From the NCBI RefSeq assembly GCF_010669145.1, contig NZ_CP048635.1, forward strand, positions 1,261,001 through 1,325,000: a DNA stretch of 64,000 nt. Direction: 5' to 3'. Origin of the DNA: Rhizobium oryzihabitans (GTDB lineage: Bacteria; Pseudomonadota; Alphaproteobacteria; Rhizobiales; Rhizobiaceae). Below, piece by piece: positions 37,548 to 48,205 of this stretch. Each line of letters opens with the position of its first letter. Position 1 is the first letter of the stretch. The position numbers and the translations under genes were made by a program. Below the pieces are notes generated by a model. That model saw nothing but the letters and a program-made list of their open reading frames with translations, made no database searches and was not told the origin of the DNA.

Positions 37548-38389
37548 GCATCGTTGTCGAAGGCAGGGGCATTACCCGCCATTATCACGTTCCGGGCGGC
37601 CTGTTCGGCGGCGCCAAGACGGTCCAGGCGCTGAAAGGCATCGATTTTGCCGTTGAACGCGGCAAGACGCTCGCCATCGTCGGAGAATCCGGTTCGGGCA
37701 AGTCAACGCTTGCGCGCATCATCGCGCTGATCGATCCGGCATCCGGCGGCGAGCTGAAGATTGATGGCCAGCCGGTCGATATCGCCAAGCGTCGTCCCGG
37801 CACCGACATGCGCTCCAAGGTGCAGATGGTGTTCCAGAACCCATATGGCAGCCTCAATCCGCGCCAGAAGGTTGGTGACGTGTTGATGGAACCTTTGGTC
37901 ATCAACACGGGGATGCCGGCTTCCGAGCGTCGCGAGCGGGCTGAAGCCATGCTGGTGAAGGTGGGCCTGGGGCCGGAACACTTCAACCGCTATCCGCACA
38001 TGTTCTCGGGCGGCCAGCGCCAGCGCATCGCCATTGCACGGGCGTTGATGCTCAATCCGGCACTTCTGGTGCTGGACGAACCGGTCTCGGCGCTCGATCT
38101 GTCGGTACAGGCGCAGGTGCTGAACCTGCTCAGGGATCTGCAGGAAGAGTTCGAACTCACCTACGTCTTCGTCAGCCACGATCTTTCCGTGGTCCGCTAT
38201 ATCGCCGATGACGTGATGGTCATCTCGAAGGGCGAGGCCGTGGAGCAGGGAACGCGCGAGGAACTGTTCGCCGATCCCAAGCACGCCTATACGCGCCAGC
38301 TTTTTGCAGCCACGCCGATTACGGATGTCGACGCCATCCGCGCCCGCGTGGAACGCCGTAAGGCGGCACGGCAGGCTGCGACGGCTTGA
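37544..38389 (+). CDS. Dipeptide-type ABC transporter ATP-binding protein (DppF-like)
   Basis: A 281-residue ATPase: Walker [10 protein letters not shown], signature FSGGQRQRI, Walker B LLVLDEPVSALD and the C-terminal oligopeptide-transporter extension (HAYTRQLFAATP). It is the last gene of the peptidase-transporter operon; a terminator follows at 38418-38447. Confidence 0.92.
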   Translation: MSIVVEGRGITRHYHVPGGLFGGAKTVQALKGIDFAVERGKTLAIVGESGSGKSTLARIIALIDPASGGELKIDGQPVDIAKRRPGTDMRSKVQMVFQNPYGSLNPRQKVGDVLMEPLVINTGMPASERRERAEAMLVKVGLGPEHFNRYPHMFSGGQRQRIAIARALMLNPALLVLDEPVSALDLSVQAQVLNLLRDLQEEFELTYVFVSHDLSVVRYIADDVMVISKGEAVEQGTREELFADPKHAYTRQLFAATPITDVDAIRARVERRKAARQAATA

Positions 38390-38417
38390 GTGATTTTTAC
38401 CGGTGAGTAAAGTTGGG

Positions 38418-38447
38418 CAGGCCGGATTTCCGGCCTGTTCTTTTTTC
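38418..38447. terminator. Rho-independent terminator after the peptide ABC operon
   Basis: CAGGCCGG and CCGGCCTG form an 8-bp stem with a four-base loop, followed by TTCTTTTTTC. It lies between converging genes and overlaps the 3' end of the uxuB-like gene. Confidence 0.8.
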
Positions 38448-39915
38448 AGGACTTCAAAAACTTGCCGATGGCCCCCAGCGCGCCATTTTCCCGAATATTG
38501 CGATAAGCGGCCTTCAGGGTTGAGACGAAGGTCTCGTTTTCAGGAAGGTCCTCGCCAAATGTGCGCCCGAAGGTGAGAAAACGGTCGACGACGGCATCGG
38601 GCGACATTGTCAGTTGGTCCGGGGCATCCCATTCCTTGAAAGCAGGATCGAGAATGGTGATCGGCTGACCCTTTTCATCCATGTCCGCGCAGGACCTGAT
38701 CCACAGGGCGACCGCGAAAATGACGGCCCTGCTTTCGGCCTTCTCTTCCAGCAATTCGCGTAAGGGGGCGAGAATGCGCAGCGGCACTTTCTGCGAAGCG
38801 TCGGAGGCGATCTGCATCGTCTTGTGTTGCAGGGAAGGGTTGGCGAAACGCTCCCGCAGGCCAGCCACGAATTCCGCGCCGTCGACGGCGGGGTCGAGTG
38901 TCCGGTCGATCTCGCGCCAATAGGCATCGATGAAATCGCGCACGGGCGTTTCGGCCCAGGCATCGGCCACTGTCGGAAGGCCGGCGATCTGGCCGATGGC
39001 CGCGATGGCGCTATGGGAACCGTTCAGCATTCTGAGCTTCATATGCTCATATGGTTCGACATTGCCGACAAATTCCACACCCGATTTTTCGAGCGCCGGC
39101 CTTCCATGCGGAAAATTGTCCTCGATGACGAAGCGGAAATAGGGCTCGGCCACCACGGGCCAGGCATCGCGCGCGCCAAGTGCCGCGGATACCGCATCCC
39201 GATCCTTATCGGTGGTTGCGGGAACGATCCGGTCCACCATCGAGCAGGGGAAGGCAATATTGGTTTCGATGAATGTTCCCAGCTCCTTGTCCGCAAGGCT
39301 TGCAAATTCCAGCAGCAGCTTTCGCAGCACATGTCCGTTGGCCGGCAGGTTATCGCAGGACAGAAGCGTCAGCGGCAGGGAGCCTTCAGCGCGCCTGCGC
39401 CTTGTGGCGGCAAGAATGAAACCGAAGATGGAACGCGGCCGGTCCGGATGTTCGAGATCATGGAGAATATCGGGATGATCGCGCAGCAGGCTTCGGGATG
39501 CGAGATTGGTCAGATAACCCTTCTCCGTCACCGTCAGCGTCACGATAAGGACGCGCGGATCGGAGAGCCGTTCCACCAGCCGTTCGGGGTCCTCAGGTGC
39601 GACGATGGTTTCGAGGATGGAGCCGATGACGCGCAGGCGCTCGCTTTCTCCATCGCGCAGGCAGAAGGTGTAGAGATTATCCTGAGGTTCAATGGCGTCG
39701 CGGGTGTCCGGGCTTCTGAGCGATGCGGCGACAATGCCCCATTGCGTCTCGCCGCGGTTGAGGCAATCGTCGATAAAAACCGCCTGATGCGCGCGGTGAA
39801 AGGCGCCGACGCCAAGATGCACGATGCCCGGCGTGACCTTCTGGCGGTCATAGGCAGGCGTTGCGACGGATTGCGGCAGGCGAGGCAGGGTGGCAGCGGA
39901 AAGCCGGTCTGTCAT
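38446..39915 (-). CDS. uxuB: Mannitol dehydrogenase family protein (D-mannonate oxidoreductase-like)
   Basis: A 489-residue long-chain polyol dehydrogenase: nucleotide domain (VTPGIVHLGVGAFHRAHQAVFIDD, IVAASLRSPDTRD) and catalytic domain with VDRIVPATTD and KLRMLNGSHSAIA, where the Lys and Asn-His are the active-site residues. Close relatives are fructuronate reductase (UxuB) and mannitol 2-dehydrogenase. ATG 39915 has AGGAAAG upstream. A GntR regulator and a sugar-acid cycloisomerase lie beside it, favouring hexuronate or hexaric acid breakdown. Confidence 0.85.
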   Translation of the reverse strand: MTDRLSAATLPRLPQSVATPAYDRQKVTPGIVHLGVGAFHRAHQAVFIDDCLNRGETQWGIVAASLRSPDTRDAIEPQDNLYTFCLRDGESERLRVIGSILETIVAPEDPERLVERLSDPRVLIVTLTVTEKGYLTNLASRSLLRDHPDILHDLEHPDRPRSIFGFILAATRRRRAEGSLPLTLLSCDNLPANGHVLRKLLLEFASLADKELGTFIETNIAFPCSMVDRIVPATTDKDRDAVSAALGARDAWPVVAEPYFRFVIEDNFPHGRPALEKSGVEFVGNVEPYEHMKLRMLNGSHSAIAAIGQIAGLPTVADAWAETPVRDFIDAYWREIDRTLDPAVDGAEFVAGLRERFANPSLQHKTMQIASDASQKVPLRILAPLRELLEEKAESRAVIFAVALWIRSCADMDEKGQPITILDPAFKEWDAPDQLTMSPDAVVDRFLTFGRTFGEDLPENETFVSTLKAAYRNIRENGALGAIGKFLKS

Positions 39916-40025
39916 CGATGCGACTTTCCTGTCCGAAAAGAAAAATCCGTGGCACACGCCACTGGAATTGCGGCGTCCGGGTTTTCTCCCATCATGTCAT
40001 CCCCTCCCATTATAGTCTGAATAGA

Positions 40026-40700
40026 TCAGGCCCGAGCCTCTTTGAGCAGCCGCACCTGACGCAGCGTGTTTTGCCGGCTGCGCTCGAGATGCCGCCAGAG
40101 CGCATCCACGATCTGTGCCTTGCTGCCAGCGGCGATGGCATCGGCAATATTCTGGTGTTCCTCAACCGAGCGGGCGTAATCGCCCAGAATCGACACGAAA
40201 ACCGTGTGGGTCTGGTCGAGAATGCGCTCATGCGAACCGGAGATGACCGGAATGCGCGCGGCCGAAACAAGAGCCGTGTGAAAGCTGCGATCGTAAAAAA
40301 GCGCCTTCGACAATTCGTCGAGTGTCGGGCCTTTGGCAAATTCGCGGTGTTTCGCAAGACTTTCCAGAAGCTGCGCATGCAGCGCCCGGTCCAGTTGCCC
40401 GGCATCGAAAGCCACTTCCACGGCACCTTTTTCCAGCAGCATTCTGGCGGCGTAGAGTTCCTCCACGTCCTCCACCGTAAAATCACGCACCACCATGCCG
40501 CGCCGGGAGGAATTGACCACCAGCCCGTCCGCCTCGAGTTTCAGGCAGGCTTCCTTGACCGGCGTGGGGCTGATGCCGAGATCGGCGGCAAGCTCATTGG
40601 GCAGCAGGCGCTCGCCGCCGCGCAATCTACCGCTGACGATGCGCGCGCGCAATTCCTGATGCGCCTGTTCGGCGAGTGTGACTTTGACCAGCGTGTTCAT
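40026..40700 (-). CDS. GntR family (FadR/FCD) transcriptional regulator
   Basis: A 224-residue protein: N-terminal winged helix (LRGGERLLPNELAADLGISPTPVKEACLKLEADGLV) and a C-terminal all-helical FCD ligand domain (about 80-215; EELYAARMLLEKGAVEVAF, HTALVSAA, EEHQNIADAIAAG) with metal-binding histidines. It lies between the uxuB-like gene and gci and probably regulates both. A 22-bp AT palindrome is 49 bases upstream of its start. Confidence 0.9.
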   Translation of the reverse strand: MNTLVKVTLAEQAHQELRARIVSGRLRGGERLLPNELAADLGISPTPVKEACLKLEADGLVVNSSRRGMVVRDFTVEDVEELYAARMLLEKGAVEVAFDAGQLDRALHAQLLESLAKHREFAKGPTLDELSKALFYDRSFHTALVSAARIPVISGSHERILDQTHTVFVSILGDYARSVEEHQNIADAIAAGSKAQIVDALWRHLERSRQNTLRQVRLLKEARA

Positions 40701-40748
40701 GAAAACATCATCGCTCAGCTTTGTGAGGCAGGCAATGGTGAAATATTA

Positions 40749-40770
40749 AAAATAAAAAATTTTTTATTTT
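40749..40770. promoter_or_regulatory. Perfect 22-bp AT-only palindrome
   Basis: AAAATAAAAAA followed by TTTTTTATTTT lies between the GntR gene and gci, in DNA otherwise around 60% GC. It could serve as an UP-type or curved promoter element, or contribute to a divergent promoter. It does not fit the GT-N-AC core of FadR-type operators. Confidence 0.4.
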
Positions 40771-42096
<1,326 letters not shown>

Positions 42097-42138
42097 GCAG
42101 CGATACACAGCCCGGATTTTAAGGGAGGGAAGCCCGTC

Positions 42139-42257
42139 CTCCGTCATGCCGGACTAGATCCGGCATCCAGCCACGGCGCGTCTGCGCCGTGAAAAGAGTC
42201 TTTCGCGATCAAGGACTTGATCGCGCTGGACCCCGGATCAAATCCGGGGTGACGGAG
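42139..42257. repeat. Full-length rhizobial mosaic palindromic element
   Basis: The 119-base element is bounded by CCGTCATGCCGG and CCGGGGTGACGG, which are inverted repeats. Inside are three more hairpins: CGGCGC/GCGCCG with GTCT loop, CGATCAAG/CTTGATCG, and CCCCGGAT/ATCCGGGG. A reduced copy lies at 15620-15657. It resembles RIME/RPE intergenic elements. Confidence 0.8.
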
Positions 42258-42281
42258 TGTGGATGGTGTAATTTTCCAAAT

Positions 42282-43304
42282 TTAGCGCCAGCCGAGTGCG
42301 GGCGCCACCTGTTTGAGGATCGTCTCGATCACATGGGCGTTGTAATCGACGCCCAGCTGGTTCGGTACGGTGAGGAGCAGCGTGTCGGCCTCGGCGATGG
42401 CCTCGTCGGCTTTCAGCTGTTCGATCAGTTTTTCAGGCTCGGCGGCATAGCTGCGCCCGAAGATTGCGCGTGTCTTGTCGTCGATATAACCGATCTTGTC
42501 ATCGCCTTCGTTGCCGTGACCGAAATAGGACCGGTCGCGATCGTTGACGAGAGCGAAGATGCTGCGGCTGACCGACACACGGGGTTCGCGGGTGTGGCCG
42601 GCTTCCTTCCAGGCTTCCCGGAAGTTGCGGATCTGCTGCGCCTGCTGGACATGGAAAGGCTCACCCGTCTCATCCGTCTTCAGGGTGGAGCTTTGCAGAT
42701 TCATGCCAAGCTTTGCCGCCCAAACCGCCGTGGCGTTGGAGCTGGAACCCCACCAGATGCGCTCGCGCAGACCTTCGGAATGTGGCTCCAGCCGCAAAAG
42801 GCCGGGCGGGTTGGGGAACATCGGTCGCGGGTTCGGCTCAGCGAAACCTTCGCCCTTCAGCAGTTCGAGGAAGACCTCGGTATGCTGCCGCGCCATATCC
42901 TCTTCGCTCTGGCCTTCAGCCGGGCGGTAACCGAAATAACGCCAGCCGTCGATCACCTGTTCCGGCGAACCGCGGCTGATGCCGAGCTGCAGGCGACCGC
43001 CCGCTATGAGATCGGCAGAACCTGCATCTTCGGCCATGTAGAACGGGTTTTCATAGCGCATGTCGATGACGCCGGTGCCGATCTCGATGCTCTTCGTTCT
43101 GGCGCCGACCGCCGCGAGCAGCGGGAAGGGGGAAGCCAGCTGGCGGGCGAAATGGTGCACGCGAAAATAGGCGCCGTCGGCGCCCAGCTCTTCCGCGGCG
43201 ACGGCAAGGTCTATCGATTGCAGCAGGGTGTCCGCAGCCGAGCGGGTCTGCGACTGGGGCGAGGGCGTCCAGTGTCCGAAGGATAGAAATCCGATCTTTT
43301 TCAT
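42282..43304 (-). CDS. LLM class flavin-dependent oxidoreductase
   Basis: A 340-residue bacterial luciferase-like monooxygenase. MKKIGFLSFGHW, GADGAYFRVHHFARQLASPFPLLAAVGARTKSIEIGTGVI and the ISRGSPEQ region form the usual TIM-barrel flavin site. Its partners and substrate cannot be named. It is on the same strand as, and downstream of, a LysR regulator. Confidence 0.88.
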   Translation of the reverse strand: MKKIGFLSFGHWTPSPQSQTRSAADTLLQSIDLAVAAEELGADGAYFRVHHFARQLASPFPLLAAVGARTKSIEIGTGVIDMRYENPFYMAEDAGSADLIAGGRLQLGISRGSPEQVIDGWRYFGYRPAEGQSEEDMARQHTEVFLELLKGEGFAEPNPRPMFPNPPGLLRLEPHSEGLRERIWWGSSSNATAVWAAKLGMNLQSSTLKTDETGEPFHVQQAQQIRNFREAWKEAGHTREPRVSVSRSIFALVNDRDRSYFGHGNEGDDKIGYIDDKTRAIFGRSYAAEPEKLIEQLKADEAIAEADTLLLTVPNQLGVDYNAHVIETILKQVAPALGWR

Positions 43305-43436
43305 GATGACCTTCCAAATGTTGGAGGACGCGGCCGTTTGGGCCGGCGTCGTTGTTGTCAGTCATATAAGCAACCGTGCACATCCTCCAATGCGCCACCC
43401 GTAGACAGGGTGTCGCCGAAATGTGAACGATGGCCG

Positions 43437-44354
43437 TCAGGCAATCGTCCTTCGGTCGAGGATGAAGAGATTTTCGTGGGCGCGCGCCGTGGTGAGAATG
43501 AAGTCCATCAGCGAGCGGACACGCGGCACATTGGCAAGGTCCTGATGGCTCGTCAGCCAGTAACCCCGCCGCAGTTCCACTTCACCGGCAAGCACCATCT
43601 GCAGATCGGGGAAGCGCGCGGCGATGAAATTCGGCAATATGCAAAGGCCACGGCCGCTCAGCGTTGCGGTCAACTGCGCGAAAATGCTCGATGACTGGAA
43701 GTTGGGCCTGAGACCCGGCAGCACATCGCGCATATAGTCGAGACCCGGCGAGAAGATGAGGTCCTGCACGTAACCGATAAAGAAATGATCGGGTAAGTCT
43801 TCGCGCCGCGTGATTTTTGGATGTCCGGCGAGATAGGATCGTGATGCGTAGATATGCAGCGTGTAGTCGATGATCTGTTCGTTGATATAGGGACCGGCTT
43901 TCGGTGGGTCGAGCGTCACCGCCACATCCGCCTCTTTTCTCGACAGCGCCATGATCTGCTGGATCGTCACCATCTCCACCATGATGTGCGGATGGGTGAT
44001 GGCGAAGTCCTTCAGTCTCTCCACAAAGAAAAAATTGGAAAAACCTTCCGGTGCGCTGAGCCGCACCACGCCGCGCAGCAGGCTTCCACTTTCGGAAATA
44101 TCCGACTGCAGCCTCTCCGCTTCCGCCTCGATACGCTCGACCGTATCCACCAGCCGCCGGCCGACGGTCGTGAGTTCATAACCGCGCGGGTTTCGCTCGA
44201 ACAGCTTGGTTTTAAGCGAGAATTCCAGCCGGTCGATATGGCGGGAGACGGTGGCGTGGCTGGTGCGCAGGCTTCTGGCTGCCGATGAGAGCTGCCCGGT
44301 GCGGGCCACGGCCAGAAAATATTGCAGGTCGTCCCAGGTGAAAGGGGTGGCCAT
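43437..44354 (-). CDS. LysR family transcriptional regulator
   Basis: A 305-residue protein: helix-turn-helix TFTWDD..YFLAVARTGQLSSAARSLRTSHATVSRHIDRLE and a periplasmic-binding-like effector domain (about 90-300). It is divergent from the Liv-type transporter operon (233 bases apart). An inverted repeat at 44376-44393, just upstream of its start, is the probable autoregulatory operator. Confidence 0.92.
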   Translation of the reverse strand: MATPFTWDDLQYFLAVARTGQLSSAARSLRTSHATVSRHIDRLEFSLKTKLFERNPRGYELTTVGRRLVDTVERIEAEAERLQSDISESGSLLRGVVRLSAPEGFSNFFFVERLKDFAITHPHIMVEMVTIQQIMALSRKEADVAVTLDPPKAGPYINEQIIDYTLHIYASRSYLAGHPKITRREDLPDHFFIGYVQDLIFSPGLDYMRDVLPGLRPNFQSSSIFAQLTATLSGRGLCILPNFIAARFPDLQMVLAGEVELRRGYWLTSHQDLANVPRVRSLMDFILTTARAHENLFILDRRTIA

Positions 44355-44375
44355 TTTCGTCTCCCATCAAGAGTT

Positions 44376-44393
44376 CTGTTCAAAAATGAACAG
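44376..44393. promoter_or_regulatory. Inverted repeat, probable LysR operator
   Basis: CTGTTCA-AAAA-TGAACAG is a perfect repeat containing a T-N11-A core, 22 bases upstream of the lysR start and in the region shared with the divergent transporter gene. A third half-site CTGTTCG follows at 44397. Confidence 0.7.
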
Positions 44394-44587
44394 TTCCTGT
44401 TCGCAATTTGATGATGCCCTGCTCTTGTGTCAACGACCGAATTCGAGAACTCTAGGCTCAGGATGCACCGCTTTGAGGAGGGCGGTGTGACCATTCGGGT
44501 GCAATGGCGAAAAACTCCGCCATGCGGCTTCGTTCACCGTTGCACAGACCCATCTGAGGCTCGCAATCATCTCTGGGAGGAGAAGTC

Positions 44588-45796
44588 ATGCGCAAGAGTA
44601 TTCTTTTATCCACGGCCATGGTCCTAGCCGCGGGCACCGCCGCTTATGCCGCCGAAATTTCCGACGGCAAGGTCAAGATCGGCATCCTGAACGACCAGTC
44701 GGGCGTCTACGCCAATTTCGGCGGCAAATACTCTTATGAGGCCGCGAAGATGGCGGTCGAGGATTTCGGCGGCAAGGTGCTCAATGCGCCAGTGGAAGTG
44801 GTGACCGCCGACCACCAAAACAAGGCGGATGTCGCCTCCAACATCGCCCGGCAATGGTATGACACGGAACAGGTCGACTCGATCATGGAGTTGACCTCGT
44901 CGTCGGTGGGGCTGGCCGTGCAGGCGCTCTCCAAGGACAAGAAGAAGATCACCGTCAACACGGGCGCGGCAACGACGGAGCTGACGGGCAAGCAATGCAG
45001 CCCCTATGGTTTCCATTGGGCATACGACACCTATTCGCTCGCAGTCGGTACCGGCGGCGCGCTGGTGAAGCAGGGCGGCGACAGCTGGTTCTTCCTGACC
45101 GCCGACTACGCCTTCGGTTATTCGCTTGAAGAAAACACTGCCAATTTCGTCAAGGCCAATGGCGGCAAGGTGCTGGGCTCCGTGCGCCATCCGCTGGCGA
45201 CGACTGATTATTCCTCCTTCCTGTTGCAGGCGCAGTCATCAGGCGCGAAGGTCATCGGCCTTGCCAATGCCGGCCTCGACACCTCCAATGCCATCAAGCA
45301 GGCGGCCGAGTTCGGTATCGTCGCAGGCGGCCAGCGGCTCGCGGCTCTTCTCTTCACGCTTGCCGAAGTGCATGGCCTCGGCCTCGAGGCAGCCCAGGGC
45401 CTGACGCTGACGGAAGGCTTCTATTGGGACCGCGACGATGAATCGCGCAAATTCGGCGAACGGTTCAAGGAACGCACCGGCGCCATGCCGAACATGGTGC
45501 ACACAGGCACTTATTCCGCCGTCCTGCACTATCTGAAAGCCATCGAAAAGGCCGGGACGGATGATGCCGACGCCGTTGCCAAGGCCATGAAGGAAATGCC
45601 GGTCAACGACGTTTTCGCCAAGGACGGCCATGTGGCAGCGAACGGCCGTATGATCCACGACATGTATCTCATGGAGGTGAAGAAGCCGGATGAGAGCAAG
45701 CAGCCGTGGGACTATTACAAGGTGCTTGCCACGATCCCCGGCAAGGAAGCCTTCATGGACCCGGCAAAGAGCGGTTGCCCGCTGGTGACCCAATAA
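44588..45796 (+). CDS. Branched-chain amino acid-type ABC transporter substrate-binding protein
   Basis: A 402-residue periplasmic protein with a signal peptide (KSILLSTAMVLAAGTAAYA) and a type I binding fold (KVKIGILNDQSGVYANFGG, VEVVTADHQNKADVASNIARQWYD, FFLTADYAFGYSLEENT). GGGAGGAG precedes the ATG. The following ATPase, permease and dehydrogenase genes suggest the ligand is an organic acid or amine rather than necessarily a branched-chain amino acid. Confidence 0.92.
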   Translation: MRKSILLSTAMVLAAGTAAYAAEISDGKVKIGILNDQSGVYANFGGKYSYEAAKMAVEDFGGKVLNAPVEVVTADHQNKADVASNIARQWYDTEQVDSIMELTSSSVGLAVQALSKDKKKITVNTGAATTELTGKQCSPYGFHWAYDTYSLAVGTGGALVKQGGDSWFFLTADYAFGYSLEENTANFVKANGGKVLGSVRHPLATTDYSSFLLQAQSSGAKVIGLANAGLDTSNAIKQAAEFGIVAGGQRLAALLFTLAEVHGLGLEAAQGLTLTEGFYWDRDDESRKFGERFKERTGAMPNMVHTGTYSAVLHYLKAIEKAGTDDADAVAKAMKEMPVNDVFAKDGHVAANGRMIHDMYLMEVKKPDESKQPWDYYKVLATIPGKEAFMDPAKSGCPLVTQ

Positions 45797-45825
45797 AAGA
45801 CTGATGCAATAAAGGGGAAAGTTTC

Positions 45826-46611
45826 ATGACGATCGCTCCCGCCCCTGCCGGGCAGGCCGAACCTCGCGTCGTTCTTTCGGCGCGTGGTCTCACCAAGACC
45901 TTCGGTGCATTCGCAGCTGTGAAAAACGTCGATCTCGACGTGCATCATGCCCGCGTGCATGCGCTGATCGGTCCGAACGGCGCCGGCAAGACTACGGTCT
46001 TCAACCTGTTGACCAAGTTTCTCCAGCCGACAGGCGGGGCGATCACCTTCATGGGAACGGACATAACAAGGACGCCACCAGACAAGGTGGCGCGTCTCGG
46101 CCTCGTCAGGTCGTTCCAGATATCGGCGGTGTTTCCGCATCTGACGGTTCTGGAAAATGTGCGGGTGGCGTTGCAGCGGCCCAACAGCCTTGCAACGCAG
46201 TTCTGGCTGCCGCTCTCTTCGCTCGACAGGCTGAACGCCCGTGCCGAGGAACTGATCGCCATGGTCGGTCTGACGCGGGAAAAACATGCGCTTGCGGCCG
46301 ATCTTTCTTACGGCCGCAAGCGGGTCCTCGAAATCGCCACCACGCTCGCGCTTGATCCAAAGGTTCTGCTGCTCGATGAACCGATGGCCGGCATGGGCGG
46401 TGAAGATGTCGCCCATGTTGCCGAACTCATCCGCGAGGTGGCCAAGACCCGCGCGGTGCTGATGGTCGAACATAATCTGAAAGTCGTGGCCGATATCTGC
46501 CACCACGTCACGGTCTTGCAACGCGGTGAAATTCTGGCGGAGGGCGACTATGCCGCCGTTTCCGCCGATCCGCGTGTGCGCACGGCCTATATGGGCACGG
46601 AGGAGGCTTGA
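45826..46611 (+). CDS. Liv-type ABC transporter ATP-binding protein (LivG-like)
   Basis: A 261-residue ATPase with Walker A GPNGAGKTT, a signature LSYGRKRVLEIA (SYG form, typical of LivG), Walker B VLLLDEPMAGM and the LivG C-terminal tail (EGDYAAVSADPRVRTAYMG). Confidence 0.92.
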   Translation: MTIAPAPAGQAEPRVVLSARGLTKTFGAFAAVKNVDLDVHHARVHALIGPNGAGKTTVFNLLTKFLQPTGGAITFMGTDITRTPPDKVARLGLVRSFQISAVFPHLTVLENVRVALQRPNSLATQFWLPLSSLDRLNARAEELIAMVGLTREKHALAADLSYGRKRVLEIATTLALDPKVLLLDEPMAGMGGEDVAHVAELIREVAKTRAVLMVEHNLKVVADICHHVTVLQRGEILAEGDYAAVSADPRVRTAYMGTEEA

Positions 46612-46612
46612 T

Positions 46613-47314
46613 ATGGCGGCAATGCTCGAAGTCTCCAACCTGAAATCCTGGTACGGCGAAAGCCAGGCGCTGCACGGCGTCGATCTGAACGTCGGCGAAG
46701 GCGAAACCATCACCATTCTCGGCCGCAACGGCGTGGGCAAAACCACGACGCTGCGCACCATCATGGGCATCATCCGCAACCGCAAGGGCGTGATCAAGCT
46801 CGGTGGCAAGGATCTGATGCCGGTGCCGCTGCATCGCACGGCAAAATACGGCATCGGTTTCGTGCCGGAAGAGCGCGGCATCTTCGCGACGCTGAGCGTC
46901 GAGGAGAACCTGAAGCTGCCGCCCGTCGTCGCATCCGGCGGCATGACGCTCGATGAAATCTACGAGCTGTTTCCTAATCTCTACGAGCGTCGGACAAGTC
47001 CAGGCACCAAGCTCTCCGGCGGCGAGCAGCAGATGCTGGCCATGGCGCGCATCCTGCGCACCGGGGTCAAGGTTCTCCTGCTCGATGAGCCGACCGAGGG
47101 GCTTGCACCTGTTATCGTGCAGCGCATCGGCGAAGTGCTGAAGACCTTGAAAAGCCGGGGCATGACCGTTGTTCTGGTCGAGCAGAATTTCCGCTTCGCC
47201 AGCCGCATCGCGGACCGTTTCTACCTGATGGATCATGGCCAGATGGTCAGCAATTTTCCGGTGAGCGAGCTTTCCGACCGCATGGGCGAACTCAATAAAG
47301 TGCTGGGGGTTTAA
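46613..47314 (+). CDS. Liv-type ABC transporter ATP-binding protein (LivF-like)
   Basis: A 233-residue ATPase: Walker A GRNGVGKTT, signature LSGGEQQML, Walker B VLLLDEPTEGL. It begins one base after the LivG-like stop region (TGATATG). Confidence 0.92.
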   Translation: MAAMLEVSNLKSWYGESQALHGVDLNVGEGETITILGRNGVGKTTTLRTIMGIIRNRKGVIKLGGKDLMPVPLHRTAKYGIGFVPEERGIFATLSVEENLKLPPVVASGGMTLDEIYELFPNLYERRTSPGTKLSGGEQQMLAMARILRTGVKVLLLDEPTEGLAPVIVQRIGEVLKTLKSRGMTVVLVEQNFRFASRIADRFYLMDHGQMVSNFPVSELSDRMGELNKVLGV

Positions 47315-47316
47315 CG

Positions 47317-48204
47317 ATGACGATGCTCTTCGGCGTTCCAATTCAGGCCCTGCTCGGGCAATTGCTGATCGGCCTCATCAACGGGTCGTTTTATGCCCTG
47401 TTGTCGCTCGGCCTTGCCGTCATTTTCGGCCTGCTGCGTGTCATCAATTTTGCCCATGGCGCGCAATATATGCTCGGCGCTTTCGTCGCCTTTCTCGGAC
47501 TGCAATATTTCGGCATCAGCTTCTGGGTGGCGCTGGTTGTGACGCCGCTGGTCGTGGCGCTCCTTGGCGCGATCGTCGAACGCCTCATGCTATCCAGGCT
47601 TTATGATCTCGATCCGCTCTACGGGTTGCTCTTCACCTTCGGCTTGGCGCTGGTGGTTGAAGGCACGTTCCGCTGGCTTTATGGCGCTGCCGGCCAGCCC
47701 TATTCGGTTCCACCGCAGCTTGCCGGCGGCACCAATCTCGGCTTCATGTTCCTGCCGAATTACCGCGCTTTCGTCGTCGTCATCTCGCTGGTCGCCTGCC
47801 TTGCCACCTGGGCGCTGATCGAAAAGACGCGGCTTGGCTCCTATCTGCGCGCGGCGACGGAAAATCCGACGCTGGTACAGGCTTTCGGCATCAACGTGCC
47901 GGTGCTCCTGACGCTGACCTACGCGCTGGGTGCGGGCCTTGCCGGGTTCACCGGGGTTCTCGCCGCGCCGATCTATCAGGTCTCGCCGCTGATGGGCACC
48001 AACCTCATCATCGTCGTCTTCGCGGTTGTCGTGGTCGGCGGCATGGGTTCGATCATGGGCGCCATCGTGACCGGCTACATGCTCGGCATCGCCGAAGGCC
48101 TGACCAAGGTGTTCTACCCGGAGGCGTCCAACATCGTCATTTTCGTCATCATGGCCTTTGTGCTGCTCATCCGCCCCGCCGGACTTTTCGGAAAGGACGC
48201 CTGA
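47317..48204 (+). CDS. Liv-type ABC transporter permease (LivH-like)
   Basis: A 295-residue permease with about eight helices. LLSLGLAVIFGLLRVINFAHGA and GMGSIMGAIVTGYMLGI are family motifs. Confidence 0.92.
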   Translation: MTMLFGVPIQALLGQLLIGLINGSFYALLSLGLAVIFGLLRVINFAHGAQYMLGAFVAFLGLQYFGISFWVALVVTPLVVALLGAIVERLMLSRLYDLDPLYGLLFTFGLALVVEGTFRWLYGAAGQPYSVPPQLAGGTNLGFMFLPNYRAFVVVISLVACLATWALIEKTRLGSYLRAATENPTLVQAFGINVPVLLTLTYALGAGLAGFTGVLAAPIYQVSPLMGTNLIIVVFAVVVVGGMGSIMGAIVTGYMLGIAEGLTKVFYPEASNIVIFVIMAFVLLIRPAGLFGKDA

Positions 48205-48205
48205 T